From NCBI GenBank assembly GCA_031835245.1, contig JAVKOQ010000296.1, forward strand, positions 1 through 63,569: 63,569 nt of DNA, in the 5' to 3' direction. Shown here in pieces: positions 1 to 10,682 of the stretch. Under the pieces are notes generated by a model, which was not told the origin of the DNA, made no database searches, and worked only from the letters and a program-made list of their open reading frames with translations. Each line of letters starts with the position of its first letter. Positions within the stretch are counted from its first letter, which is position 1. The position numbers and the translations under genes are program-made. This DNA comes from Balamuthia mandrillaris (Eukaryota; Discosea; Longamoebia; Balamuthiidae).

Positions 1-821
1 CTTCTTCATCATCAATGCTATCCTCCTCTTCAGCTTCTGCTTTGTCCTCAACAGATTGTTCTTCTATTGTTGATGAAGTTATGGAGATCACTGTTGCTGC
101 TGCTGCTGCACTTCGTTTTTGTTTTTCTACTGATTTGATTCTTCGCGTTCGTTGAGTGATCAGCTTGGCGGCCGATGCTAAATGCGTTAAACAAACGAAG
201 ATGTTAAAAGCAAGTTGTTAACAAGAAAGAAAGCAAAAGTCATATGACAAGAAAGAAAGAAAGAAAGAAACGACAAGAAAGAAACGACAAGAAAGAAACG
301 AAAGAGAGAAAGAAAGAAAGAGAGAAACGACAAGAAAGAAACGACAAGGTAGAACTACAAGAAGGAAACAACAAGAAAGAAAGAAGGCAGAACAACAGCA
401 TTACCAGGTCCATCCAACGCCAGAAAGACAGAGGTGGTAGGCACGCAAAGCTTGAAGAGGTGGTCCAACTGCCTGAAGAGCAACAGCACGAGCTGCTCCT
501 CATCCCGGGCGCGTCGCCCGCTGGTATGAATAAGGCCGTTCAAGTCGACGTAGATGTGGTCGAAGCGATGCGCCGCGGTTGCGGTGCTCGGCCCATTGTT
601 GTTGTTGTGCTCACGCCTCGCACTGATGCCCACAAAAAAAAAAGTGGTTCGATGAAAACCAATAAATCAATCAAACATCAATTCAAATGGTCGCTTAAAA
701 AAAAATGAAAGATGAAAACGCACCCAGGAGTTCCTCTGTGTTTGGGCACAGTATCTTGGATGCGGATCCAACACTCTGGAAACTTTTTGCTCAGCTGCTT
801 GCGATACCCGTCGATCCCCAT
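1..821 (-). CDS. XRN-family 5'-3' exoribonuclease, N-terminal part (runs off the left edge)
   Basis: Three exons are visible: 821-724, 622-405 and 177-1. They join in phase to begin MGIDGYRKQLSKKFPE and continue through RFDHIYVDLNGLIH and FLALDGPASAAKLITQRTRR. These match the XRN signature blocks 'FDnlYlDmNGiIH' and 'aiDGvaPrAKmnQQRsRR' in order and spacing; the Asp in YVDLNG is a metal-binding catalytic residue of the family. XRN enzymes degrade 5'-monophosphorylated RNA processively in cytoplasm (XRN1) or nucleus (XRN2/Rat1). Residues after about 105 are Ala-, Ser- and Glu-rich. The stretch between the opening residues and the first Asp block is shorter and less conserved than in XRN1/2, so this is a divergent member and the XRN1/XRN2 choice cannot be made here. 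The rest of the gene lies outside the window. Confidence 0.85.
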
Positions 822-823
822 GC

Positions 824-1147
824 CGCGCCCTTTAGAAACCCTTTTTTCTTTCTCTGATTAAAAAAAAAGTTTTCATGACGACATGGCCTTCTGCGAGGTT
901 CGCACGTTCGACTCCTCCTGTTGACATTTTCATTGTTGATGAAAAAAAAATAAAAAAATAAGAAATTAAAAATAAGAAAATTAAAAAAAAATTAAAAAAA
1001 GAGTAGAAAGGAAGCAAAAAAGAAAAAGAAAAAGAAAAAAAAAGCAAGAAAAAAATGAAAAAAATAACAAATAAAAAATAAAAAATTTTAATAAAAAAGA
1101 AAAAGAAAAAAAGAGAAAAACGAGAAAAAGAAAAAGGTTTTTTTGTT
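824..1147. other. Intergenic stretch, purine-rich on the plus strand
   Basis: This lies between the start of the XRN-like gene and the stop of UBA5, both on the minus strand. It is mostly A/G homopolymer-like sequence on the plus strand (952-1135). A TGACGACAT motif sits at about 876-884, some 50 bases upstream of the XRN-like start; a similar TGACGACAC motif is found upstream of MITD1. I see no gene. Confidence 0.5.
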
Positions 1148-2574
1148 TTACTTGGAAGCCAAACTTTTCAACTGAGCAGCCAGAGCCTCCAAACTGAGGG
1201 CCTCATCCGTTTGCACCGTGTCCTCCGCCTTCAGGTGCAAGTCCTCCTCCGGCCTCTCAAACTCCCTCTTCAATCCTTGAGCGGCAAGCTCTTCCTCGTT
1301 CCTCTTCTTTTGGTGCTCTTTCTCCTTCTCTTTCTCTTCCTCCTCTTCCTCTTCTTCGACGAGGGTGATGCCCCATTCGTTGGGAACGGCGACTTTCTTC
1401 TCCTCTTCGTCTTCTTTGTTGTCTTCTTTGGTTGTGACCGGTTGGGATTGCAGCCATTTCTCATAGTCGACTTGTCGTTGTCTGCAGTGTTGATTGCCGC
1501 ACTAAAGAAAATGAAACGAATAAGAATAAAAGAGAAAGAAAGAAAGAAAGAAACGACAAGAAAGTAGCCAGAAGAAGGCAACGACAACAAGCAACAAGAA
1601 CGGAAGAATAGAAAGGGAGAACAGAAGAAGGAAAGAAAGAAAAAAATACGAACCTTTGGGTTAGGTTTCATGGAGTAACGCGGGAAAAAGTCCTTCATGG
1701 CGTTATATCCCAGGTAAAAAGAGGCCTCCCCAAAGTTGAGCAAATGCTTCAACGTGTTTTGGACGAGGAGAGCCGCCACGCAGCCCATCGTCGTTGGCAG
1801 AGAGGCAGCACAAACGCCCTCCCTCTTGATGGACTTCTCGTCGATTCCTGACGCCACCAACAATGGTGGTGCACACTATTTTTGTTACTGTTAAAATAAA
1901 AGATAATAAAAGAAGTAGGAGAAGAAGCAGGAGAAGAAGAACATAAGAAAACGAAGGAAAGACAAAAGCTCAACAACGAACCTCATAGCAAGCGGTCTTA
2001 CCGGGGACAATAAATTGGATATGACCAGAAACGGCGTCTTCGCTGACACCAGACTCCATCCATGCTTGATTGAGTTCCATGCAAGCCTGTTTGTAGGTGT
2101 GAGGAGGAGCGAGAAGACAAGAGAGAGGCATAGAAGCAGAGAACGATAAAGAGAAGAGAGAGCGAAAGAGAAGGAGCGAGAGGAGCAGCACAAACCATGT
2201 TAACAGCAACTCTGGCCTCAAAGTTGTCAACACAGCCCAAAACCATGTCGACAGGGCCTCCCCTCTTGCCGCCATGCGCGATGCGGTCGCAAAAGTGGTT
2301 AAAGTTGGTGGCGGAGGTGATGTCGTAGGTGTGGGCCTCGTACTCCACGTCCGGGTTGATCTTCTCCAAGGTTTCCTTGGCGGCCATCGTTTTGGTCATT
2401 CCGGCCTGCTCAGGACGGAAGAAAAGTCTGTCTCAACACCACCCACCCCATTATGGTTGGTTAGCGAGTTCGTCCTTCTGAATAACCAAGAAAAAACAAA
2501 AAACAGAAAACCAAATACACAAACACAAACATAAAACAAATAAACAAATACATAAACAAATAACAAATAACAAA

Positions 2575-2641
<67 letters not shown>

Positions 2642-2674
2642 ACAAATAAACAAATAAACAAATAAATAAACAAA

Positions 2675-2737
<63 letters not shown>

Positions 2738-3378
2738 ACAATACAAATAAAGAATAAAACTAAAAAAATAAATAAAAAATAAAATAAAAACTTTTAAAAA
2801 AATAAAAAAATATCATCAAATCAAAAAAAAATAAAATAATGAATCACCCTCATCGAATCTCTTCACCTCAAAATAGGAATCAACGAACAACACTACAATC
2901 ATCAAAAAACAAAGCAAAACAAAACAACACTAACAACACCCCACAAAAGAAGAAGAAGAACAAGAAGAAGCAAGAGGAAGAAAAGGCCAAACAAGAAAAA
3001 AATAAGCAACCTGTTCATGTTGGCAATCTCGACGGTGTCATAGTCAAACATGATCAGCTTGCCAATGCCACACCTGGTGAGCATCTCCGCGGCCACGCTG
3101 CCCACGCCCCCCATGCCCACCACCACCACACTGAACTCCCTGATCCGCTCGTACTCCTCCACGATGCCCATGCGCTTCAACGCCATCAAGCGGCTGTAGG
3201 GGTTGCTGTCCACCACCTCGCTGCTCATTTGCTCGATTTTGGCCCTGGTGGTGGACGAGGAGGAGGAGGTTCCACCCTGCTTGCGTTTCTCGTAGTCCAA
3301 CTCGGCCTGCAGCTGGGTGACCTGTTTTTTGAGGGCTGCCACCTCCTCTTGCAGCGCTTTGGTGACCAGCCCGGCCAT
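1148..3378 (-). CDS. UBA5: UBA5, E1-activating enzyme for UFM1
   Basis: Five exons (3378-3011, 2427-2196, 2086-1982, 1875-1654, 1501-1148) sum to 1281 nt, giving 426 residues. UBA5 adenylates UFM1 and holds it as a thioester before passing it to UFC1. Visible landmarks: nucleotide-binding [28 protein letters not shown], active-site Cys in [14 protein letters not shown], and four zinc-binding cysteines in ACYECAPP and CGNQHC. The C-terminal tail keeps NEWGITLV, matching the UFM1/LIR-interacting motif of animal UBA5 (EWGIELV), and ends [16 protein letters not shown], matching the UFC1-binding helix. Length is close to human UBA5 (404). The N-terminus has a short coiled coil ([16 protein letters not shown]). 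Intron 1 carries the long AAAT array. A cluster of TGTCGACA palindromes lies 50-140 bases upstream of the ATG. An unusually complete and confident call. Confidence 0.97.
2572..2738. repeat. (AAAT)n microsatellite in UBA5 intron 1
   Basis: About 40 copies of a tetranucleotide AAAT/TAAA unit with a few AAAC variants around 2640-2670. On the transcribed (minus) strand the array reads TTTA, so it is T-rich in the pre-mRNA like the other intronic repeats here. All six frames are open through it, which produces spurious 'YLFI' reading frames. Confidence 0.95.
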
Positions 3379-3430
3379 TCTTTTCTTTTCTTTTCTCTCT
3401 TTCTTTTTTTTTTGGTTTTGGAGACTTTGT

Positions 3431-3515
3431 GTCGACACACGATGTCGACACAATATCCTGAATTTAATTACTGTCGACATTAGCGAGTTTGTCGACATGC
3501 TTTTTGATTGTCGAC
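3431..3515. promoter_or_regulatory. Cluster of five TGTCGACA-type palindromes upstream of UBA5
   Basis: GTCGAC occurs at 3431, 3444, 3473, 3491 and 3510, each within TGTCGACA or a one-base variant. The region is between UBA5 (starts 3378, minus) and the secreted-protein gene (starts 3730, plus). The same core appears shortly upstream of other genes at 16595, 43933 and 58393. Binding-site function is inferred from symmetry, clustering and position. Confidence 0.5.
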
Positions 3516-3729
3516 ATTAAGGAATCAATCAATCAATTGATTAAACTTATCTTATAATTAACCACGTGCAGCACTAAAGGGTTACCCTTTCTCGTGCATT
3601 TATGCCAAGATCTCCTCTGTTGAGGGTTCAAGCGGGGAATGCAGCTGGAGATAGGTGAAGGACCCCGAATGGAGCCTTCCTTTTTACAAGGCTCCAAAGG
3701 CAACCGTAACGCACACAACACACAAAGGT

Positions 3730-4587
3730 ATGGCATCAAAGGCTTGGCTTCTCTTGGCGGTGTTGGCTGCTGCCGCCACCCTGGTTGCTGCCCAGCAAAC
3801 CACCCCAACCATTGCGTTCTTCACCGACACCCCTGGCTATGCCGCGGACACCGCCCCGTTTGGCGGAGGATACTTTGCCACCTCCACCTGGGTCATCAGC
3901 CAGGTCCTGAAAGACAGAGACATCCCCTTTCTCTTCCCTAGTTCCGAACCAGCGGACGGTTATGACTCTGACGCCTCCTCGGGAGGGTTTCTAACAGGCG
4001 TGGAGGTCATCCTCTTCAGCATTCAAGGAGGTGCCAGGACCTTGAGCCCCTACGAAGTCAACCTCTTCGGCACGTTCGTGGAGGAAGGCGGGGTGCTGGT
4101 CTGGATCGCCAATGCCTACTCCCTCAACAGCAGCTTCGTCTGGGGTTGGGAGAGCCCCGTCAGCGACAAGGACTTTGAGAAGACCGAGGAGGCAGCGGAG
4201 GGACCGTTCGCGGAGCACGGCCCAGCCACCCTTACCCGCCTGGACAACATGGAGGCCGTGAGCAACTGGGAGGGCGATGGCGTGGTCTGCCACTACGCCG
4301 ATGGCAAGGACTGCGCCGTGCTCTCTGTCTCCCTCGGGGAGGGTTTTGTGGTTTACCTTGGCGCCAACTTCACCAGCAATGAGGGCGAAATGATTTTCCC
4401 CAGGGAGGAGGAGCGAGACCTGGTGACGGAAGACTGGGAGGAAGTCTTGGCTCTGGCCGTTTTGAAGTTCGTGGCCGGTGCGGAAGAATCAGAGTCCCAA
4501 GCCTCTGAATCCCAAACCTCTGAATCCAGCGAAAGCGAAAGCTCTGCTGCGGTGAAACTGCTTCCGGCTTTGTCCCTCTTTGCATAA
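3730..4587 (+). CDS. Secreted or GPI-anchored protein of unknown function
   Basis: A single exon of 285 codons. The start at 3730 is chosen over in-frame upstream codons because it directly precedes a classic signal peptide: MASKAWLLLAVLAAAATLVA, cleaved near AQQ. The mature part opens TPTIAFFTDTPGYAADTAPFGGGYF and has alternating strands and helices with the pattern of a flavodoxin or class I amidotransferase-like fold (ILFSIQGGARTLSPYEVNLF, VEEGGVLVWIANAYS, VVYLGANFTSNEGEMIF), resembling proteins that hold GATase-like domains without a visible catalytic Cys-His pair. The C-terminus is Ser/Glu-rich (SESQASESQTSESSESES) followed by a short hydrophobic end AAVKLLPALSLFA, compatible with a GPI-attachment signal though shorter than usual. 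GC-rich codon use is typical of the strongly coding genes here. Family not recognised. Confidence 0.75.
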   Translation: MASKAWLLLAVLAAAATLVAAQQTTPTIAFFTDTPGYAADTAPFGGGYFATSTWVISQVLKDRDIPFLFPSSEPADGYDSDASSGGFLTGVEVILFSIQGGARTLSPYEVNLFGTFVEEGGVLVWIANAYSLNSSFVWGWESPVSDKDFEKTEEAAEGPFAEHGPATLTRLDNMEAVSNWEGDGVVCHYADGKDCAVLSVSLGEGFVVYLGANFTSNEGEMIFPREEERDLVTEDWEEVLALAVLKFVAGAEESESQASESQTSESSESESSAAVKLLPALSLFA

Positions 4588-4765
4588 ACACGAAACAAAC
4601 GCTAGGTCTCCCTTTTTTTTTTTTGGGTGAACTACGTGAAGAAAGCAAAAGTCATACTATAAGAAAGAAAGAAAGAAAGAAACGACAAGAAAGAAAAAAG
4701 GAAGAAAACGACAAGAAAGACGACAAGAAACGACAGAAAGAATGCAGGGCGAATATTTTTTTTGT

Positions 4766-6541
4766 TTACACTTTTCGAACCATGCGAATGGTGGTTGGTT
4801 TGACCGGACGTAATGCTAAGTTTAAAGCCCCAATGGCCAACTGTTAGTTTGGAAAACATTGTGAGAAAAAAGATCAGAAGGAAACAATGACAAGACGAGA
4901 AGTACAAGGAACATGAAAGAGAGGTTTGGGGGCACGTTGCCTTGCTTTTTGGGTTTTGATAAATATCTAGGCCAGAAGAGCTGCAAATGTGCCAGCCATT
5001 CGAACACACTATTTTCTGGTCGTGTAACGTTGGCTTGAAGACAAGATACAACGCGACATTATGCTCCTTTTGTTTTGTTTGGTTGTTTGATTGCATTCAT
5101 GTTAGTATCCCTCAAGTCGTGCTCGCTTCCCAAGTTCCCTTCCCACTGCCTTCTTCTTCGTGTTGTTCTTCTTTTCTCTGCTTCTAAGCGCTCGTAACCG
5201 TACCATCAAGCTTGCTCCGATTTCTCTGAGATTTGCTTCCATTTCACTCTTTTGAGCTTCGCTCTCAAAATAAGTTACCAAGGTGAGTTTTCTACAAGTG
5301 CGTTGGGAGACCACCAATTCGCAAAACCGCAAAAAGTTGTACAGTTGATGCGTGAATCTAATATTTGGATCTTCTATTCTTATTTCTGTGCTTCCTATTA
5401 TCGTTCAAATAATCGCAAGGAAACATACGGTAAAGAATAAGAAACGAAGAAGAAGAGAACAACAACAACAACAACAACATAAGAAGCAGCAGAAGAAGAA
5501 GCAGGAGAAGAACATAAGAAAACGAAGAAGAACAAGAGAAGGAGAAGCAGGAGGAGGGACAAGAACAAGAAAGCAACAGAATAGCATAAATGTAAGCGAA
5601 CCAGCAAGATAACTTCCAAAGAGACTTTCGAACGTATGACCGGTTTGACCTTCCTCCAAAGTGATAGTGATGTCGTCACTTCTGTTATGTTCCGCTCCAA
5701 AAGAGGGAGAAGGAGCGGATGACGAAGAAGAAGGAGCAAAGGAGGGAGAAGAAGGAAATGAAGAGGATGGTGCTGAAGAGGAAGAAGGCGAAGATGGATA
5801 TCCATTGACCGAAGGAGGAGAAGGGAAATGAATGCCTGGCGGTTGTTGCTGCGTTTCTACAACAAGAAAGGTGAGCATCCCAAAAAAAAACAAAACAAAA
5901 GGAAAAGAAAAGATAATAGCTCAAACAAACGACAAACCTTTCACAGCAGCAGAGTTTAGCGACACTTGGTCCAGACCAGAAAGAGAGGATGAAGGCACCG
6001 ATGGAAATTGCATACCCTCTCTTTTTTTTTATTTGTAACAGCTGTTATTAACATAAGAACGTAAAAGACAAAGAGAGGAGCAGCGAAACAGAGAGAGAGA
6101 GAGAGAGACCAAAAGAGAGAAGACAGAGCGAGAGAGAGAGACAGAGAGACAGAGAGACTAAGAGAGAGAGAGAGAGAGAGAGAAGACAAGTCTAAGAAAG
6201 AAAGAAACGACAAGGATGAAATGATAAGAAAGAAAGGTGTACATGGGAGCACTAAGAATTTCTTTCAGCTGTTCTGCTCTGGCCATGTACTCACTGGCCT
6301 TTCTGGCGACCGTCTGTTTGATACGTTTGTTTCTCTCCACTTTATTTTTTGAACGCGTTAAACAAAGATGAGATGAGGTGGAAAAAAACACAAAAACAAT
6401 ACTTTTTATGACAGAAAGAAATGCTTCGATGGCGAGTGAGTAGAGACGAAAAGCTTCGCTGTAGTTGCCAGCATTGTCCTGCTCGGTTGCCTTCTGGACA
6501 AACGACAGTCCCGTTTGCAACAGCCCTGAGCAGTCGGCCAT
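4766..6541 (-). CDS. MITD1: MITD1-like protein: MIT domain plus MITD1 C-terminal domain
   Basis: Seven exons: 6541-6403, 6339 to about 6253 or 6243, about 6020-5938, 5856-5602, 5385-5204, 5066-4941, 4840-4766, giving roughly 314 residues. MITD1 binds ESCRT-III tails through its MIT domain and membranes through a PLD-like C-terminal domain to stabilise late cytokinesis. The MIT helices are GLSFVQKATEQDNAGNYSEA, FRLYSLAIEAFLSVIK and EYMARAEQLKEIL. A Ser/Pro-rich linker follows. The C-terminal domain shows HTFESLFGSYL, IRIEDPNIRFTHQLYNFLRF, LHDQKIVCSNGWHI and GLDIYQNPKSK, all at family positions. The last intron (4940-4841) begins with GC rather than GT; it is the only choice keeping the conserved LAIGALNLALRP in frame. 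The exon 2/3 junction has two equally good in-phase solutions. Intron 2 holds the long GA (sense CT) repeat. Confidence 0.9.
6088..6183. repeat. (GA)n-rich tract in a MITD1 intron
   Basis: An imperfect GA dinucleotide repeat on the plus strand, so CT on the transcribed minus strand. It is one of more than ten such tracts in the window; every intronic one is CT-oriented in the sense strand. Confidence 0.85.
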
Positions 6542-6582
6542 CTCTTCTCTTTTTCTCTTTTTCTTTTTCTTTTGGATATTTT

Positions 6583-6684
6583 CGTGACGACACGAAACAA
6601 ATATTGATTTTAATTGGAGGATCTTGATCAATGATCATCCAATTGAAATTCAGACTGGGCTGGTCAAGCATCCGTGTCGTCACG
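6583..6684. promoter_or_regulatory. Inverted pair of GTGACGACACG motifs upstream of MITD1
   Basis: CGTGACGACACGA at 6583-6595 and its reverse complement form CCGTGTCGTCACGG at 6671-6684 face each other across about 75 bases of AT-rich sequence, starting 40 bases upstream of the MITD1 start codon. A regulatory role is inference. Confidence 0.4.
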
Positions 6685-6728
6685 GCTTATTATTATTATT
6701 TTATTTTTATTAAAACTTTTTTTAAACG

Positions 6729-7913
6729 TTATGAGAAATGTTTCTTCGTGAACCCACACTGTTGTAACAACTTGGTCTTCTCGGGGACTTCCTTCCAATG
6801 AGCCACGAAGCATTCCTTGGCGGCACCGCAGCTTTTCAACGTCCTGCAATTGTAGACATAGGGGAGGGCATAGACAGAGGCCCTCTCCGTCCAGAGGGCT
6901 TCTCGGAAGGAGCCCTGGTCCATCCCGCCTCTTGTGAACAACAGGTCAGCCCATTTATTCAACATCCTCTCGGTGATGTTGTTGCGCCGGTAGAGCGTCA
7001 CCCCGCTATTGAGCTCCATGAAGCTGTCAGGAACGTTTGGCCTGGCATTGTTCTTCTTGTATTGTGCTGGTGTTATCGTTGCTGCCACGTCGTACTGTAG
7101 AAGCAAACTTTGGTTGTTTGTTGTGTTAAATCTTTAAAATGACAACAAGAAAGACACAAGAACAGAAGAGAGAACATACAACCAAAGCTGGTCCAAGCCG
7201 GGCCGACAAATGAACACATCCGCATCCATAAACAACGTCAAATCATAAGGTGACCCCCTGATCACTTGCAGCTTCTCCGCCCGACTCGGCAACCTCTTCA
7301 ACGCCTGCTCGGACCAACTATTCGGGTCCACTTTCTCCAACTCTCTCAACATCAAATGTCCCGTCACGTTCGTAAAGCACTCAGAATGGTGCATGTACCA
7401 ATCCAACGTCCCTTTCAGCTTGGGATAGGTCTCCCTGTCGGTGTTGACGGTGATGTTGATGTCCGGGTGGTGCTGGTGAAGGCTGGTCACAAGCCCAAGT
7501 ACCCATTCCACGGATTCCATGCCTTGGGCCAAGGTAATGACGCCACGCGTCAAATGGGGCAGCTCCTCTTCCAGCTGCAGCTGGGAGCCAAAGTCTGGCT
7601 GTGAGATGTAGATGCGTTCCCACAGCTGGGTTGGCTGCTTTGGCCTTTTGGTGTCCGCGTTGGCTGTTGTGTCTGTTGCGTAGTTGTTGAGGGCTTCCTT
7701 CAAGCGTTGGTTCTCTGTCTCCAGGGCCATAATTTTCTGCCACAGGTCTTTGTTGACTTGGTGCAGGTGCTCTTTGGCCTCGAGCTCGAGCGGAGAGGCC
7801 GCGAGGTTGCGGTAGTCCGTGGCTCCCGAGGCATGACAAAGGAGCCACACCAGAGCACAGCTCAGGGTGACACAGACGCCGACCATCGGCCAGAAATATC
7901 TCCGCCCCGTCAT
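6729..7913 (-). CDS. Type II membrane glycosyltransferase (DxD type)
   Basis: Two exons, 7913-7176 and 7094-6729, give 367 residues. The N-terminus is cytosolic MTGRRYFWP, one membrane segment (MVGVCVTLSCALVWLLCHA) and a coiled-coil stem (LWQKIMALETENQRLKEAL), the layout of Golgi transferases. The catalytic region has GVITLAQGMESVEWVLGLV, a nucleotide-sugar/metal site LTLFMDADVFICRPGLDQLW with the DxD motif, and downstream GGMDQGSFREALW and a Cys-containing C-terminus. The arrangement of a DAD motif followed by a 'DQ' block resembles nucleotide-diphospho-sugar transferase families such as PF03407, but I cannot fix the family or acceptor. It reads away from the metzincin gene; about 940 bases separate them. 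Confidence 0.8.
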
Positions 7914-8851
7914 GCCTTTTGTTGGTTGTGTGTTCGACCATCCATTAAGTTAAGCTTTTTAAAAGGGTTTGGTTGGATGGAGGAAAGTAAGACAAGAAGG
8001 AAAGAGAAAAAGTCTTTACCGCTGATAGTCCTTTTTCTTCTTTTTGTTTTTATTTTACTTTATTTTCTGATTTTTTTGATTTTTTTATAATATTAATATT
8101 AATTAAAGTAATGCTCTGGAATGCAAAGAACGCATATATCATCACTTCCAGACGACACGAACCCAGAGAGGATGAACCGGACCATCTGTTAACCCCTCTC
8201 TTCAAAGCCAAACTACGTCTATCTATCTATCTATCCGATTCCACTCACTCTCGTTTCTATCGCTCATGTGGAACAGATAAATACGAGAGAGAATATTATT
8301 ATTGGAAGGAAACGAGATAAAAACGCCCATTAGGTTTCTTTGAAACCCTATTCTTGTTATTGTGGAATGGGAATTTCACTGTTTGCCTTGAACGTGGCGG
8401 GGTTTAGGGCTGTGTCGGGTGGTGGTTGTTGTTTATGCGCCACTTTGAACAGATAGAGGAGAGGAACTAGAGAATTGGGGGGCATGTGCTTCAATCGGTG
8501 ATTTTTTTTTTGCATCCCTTGCTTTGCTTTCTGTGCATCTGTTTGCTTCGGGACAAGTCCGTGGAGAAGGAACGGGTGGGTGGACCAGGATGGTAGGGAG
8601 TAGAGCCACTGGACTGTTATCTTCTTGGTGAACTCTCCATGTTATTTATCTGTTGTGACCTTTTTGGGAAATGAATGCAACGAGTACCAAATGTTTGTTA
8701 CCTACACCAAGGTATTTAAACAAAACCTTCTTCTCCTGCTTTCTCTTTCTTCAACACAACAAACAAAACCAAAACACAAACAATACAAATACATTCATAC
8801 ATACACTACCGGAACAGTTAACGCCAAAGTTTTGCCCAGCCAAACAAAAGA
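7914..8851. other. Long intergenic region between divergent genes
   Basis: No gene is seen. It holds a short TCTA repeat (8219-8235), a small imperfect inverted repeat around 8331-8350 (TAGGTTTC...GAAACCCTA), and AT-rich sequence at 8040-8110. Short open frames here have no start context or recognisable content. Confidence 0.4.
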
Positions 8852-10169
8852 ATGAAGAACACACGCCTTGTTATGATGTTCGCTGGAGCCTTGCTTCTGG
8901 GCTTCGTCGCTTCTTGTGCTTTCGCCCAGGAACCAGACTTTGCCGACATCTATGGTACGCTTCTGTTCTTACTTCGGAGAACAATGTTTACTCCTGGCGA
9001 TGACTGACACAGCATCGAAACCAGCTCGTTCCAGGGAACTACCTGAGGAACGGGAGTTTCTGGAGGGCATTTCTTTTCAGCTGCATGCCAATCCCAAGGG
9101 AGCGATGAGGAGAAGAACCGTCACCAACTCCACCTTCAACAGCGGTCACTCCATGAGCCTCTCCTTCAAGGCCTTGAAACGCGAGTTCTCCGCCTCTCTC
9201 CATCACAACGCAGAGGTGTTCCATCCTCAGGCCGTGATATCCATCCTCTCCGAAGGCGACTTGGTCGAGTCTTACTCCCCCGAGAGTAATGCCTACCTCG
9301 GTGAGGCCACCATTGACGGTCACGAACGAGCCACCGTCTCGGCTGTGCTTGTTGACCGCGAGAGAGGAATCTTCCACATGAGCATCACCAACGAGGAAAA
9401 GGGAGAGAGTTATGTGGTCGAGCCTACCTACCTTCATCCCACTCTCTCCAAGAGGAGCAGCGAGGACTCGGTGGTGGACATGTTGGGCAACAACATGGTG
9501 GTCTTCAAGGAGAACATCTCCGAGCTCGGCACCTTCAACCCCCGTTCTGACGAAGCAGAGGAGGCCGCCTCATGCGGAACCACCGATGATGATCTCGTTC
9601 CAGAAGAAGAGGAGGAGGAACAAGAGTCCTTCGGAGACGTGAAGCCCACTCGCTACTGCCCTCCCAGAAGCGACAGCTACCTCTTGATGGGAGTGGCAAC
9701 CGACAACCAGTACGCTCGCAAGGCCGGAGGTTCCACTGGCACCCGCAACACCGTGACTTACATCTTCAACACCATGCAAGGTCACTACTACCGTGCTGTC
9801 CGCAACAAGCCCGTCCTCAAGTCCCTCGTCATCAACACCAGCCCTTCCTCCTCCTCCTCCTCTTCCAGCTACAACACCAGGAGCTGTCCTTCCAACGTTC
9901 AGACACGGCTGACACCCTTCTGCAACTGGAGGACCAGGCAGACGGACCGCTCCATCGGCCTGTGGCACTTGCTCTCTGGCTGCTTGCCGGACCGCACGGG
10001 CGTTGCTGGAAGGGCCTACTACAGCGCCCTCTGCAGGAACACTAACAGAGGGTGCGGCATCACCGGCTACCTCGGCGGCAATGCTCGTTGGGTCATCCCT
10101 GCTCATGAGATCGGTCACAACTATGGAGCTCGTCACTCCAGCAATATCATGGCTGTAAGTCTTCATTCG

Positions 10170-10212
<43 letters not shown>

Positions 10213-10512
10213 TGAGAACGCAACTCACCATCATTTTCTCTCTCTCTTCAGCCTTCTGTGAACAGCAGGGCAACAGGCTTCGCCTCCACCTCCGTCCGCC
10301 AGATGTGCAGCTACACCTTCAGCAACAGCTACCGCACCGCCTGTCTCCTTGACCGACTGCCCAGCGGCAATCCCTCCACTCCCGGTGAGGATGAGGACAA
10401 CGACGGCGGCGAGTGCGAGTGCAGAAATGCCATCCAAAAGGCCAGCTCCGGTGAGGAGTCCTCCGCGGCTTCCATTGCTGGCAACGCCTTCATGCGCCCA
10501 GCTTTCTTCTAA
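8852..10512 (+). CDS. Secreted metzincin metalloprotease (reprolysin/ADAM-like zinc site)
   Basis: Three exons (8852-8954, 9013-10154, 10252-10512) sum to 1506 nt, 501 residues. Exon 1 encodes a signal peptide, MKNTRLVMMFAGALLLGFVA then SCAFAQE. A propeptide-like region follows (VFHPQAVISILSEGDLVESY resembles ADAM prodomains). After an acidic stretch ending EEEEEEQESFGDV, the catalytic domain starts at about residue 250 (DSYLLMGVATDNQYA) and carries the zinc motif HEIGHNYGARH with its general-base Glu. A Met-turn-like NIMAPS follows only five residues after the third His; the spacing is shorter than in typical ADAMs and closer to M10-type metzincins. There are at least ten cysteines in the catalytic half. 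Probably an extracellular or lysosomal protease. The second intron is a pure CT repeat. Substrate unknown. Confidence 0.88.
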
Positions 10513-10682
10513 CAGCGTCTCCTGCTGTCTCTCTTGTTGTTGTTCTCTTCTTTCGTTAGTTTTGCATATAGTTGTATAAAACAAATGTTCATTTAAGTTT
10601 GTTTTCTTCTTTTTTTTTTTGTTGTTCTTTGTTTCATCGTTTAGTTGTTTTCTGTTTTCTTACCTTTTTGTTTTTTCTCTTC

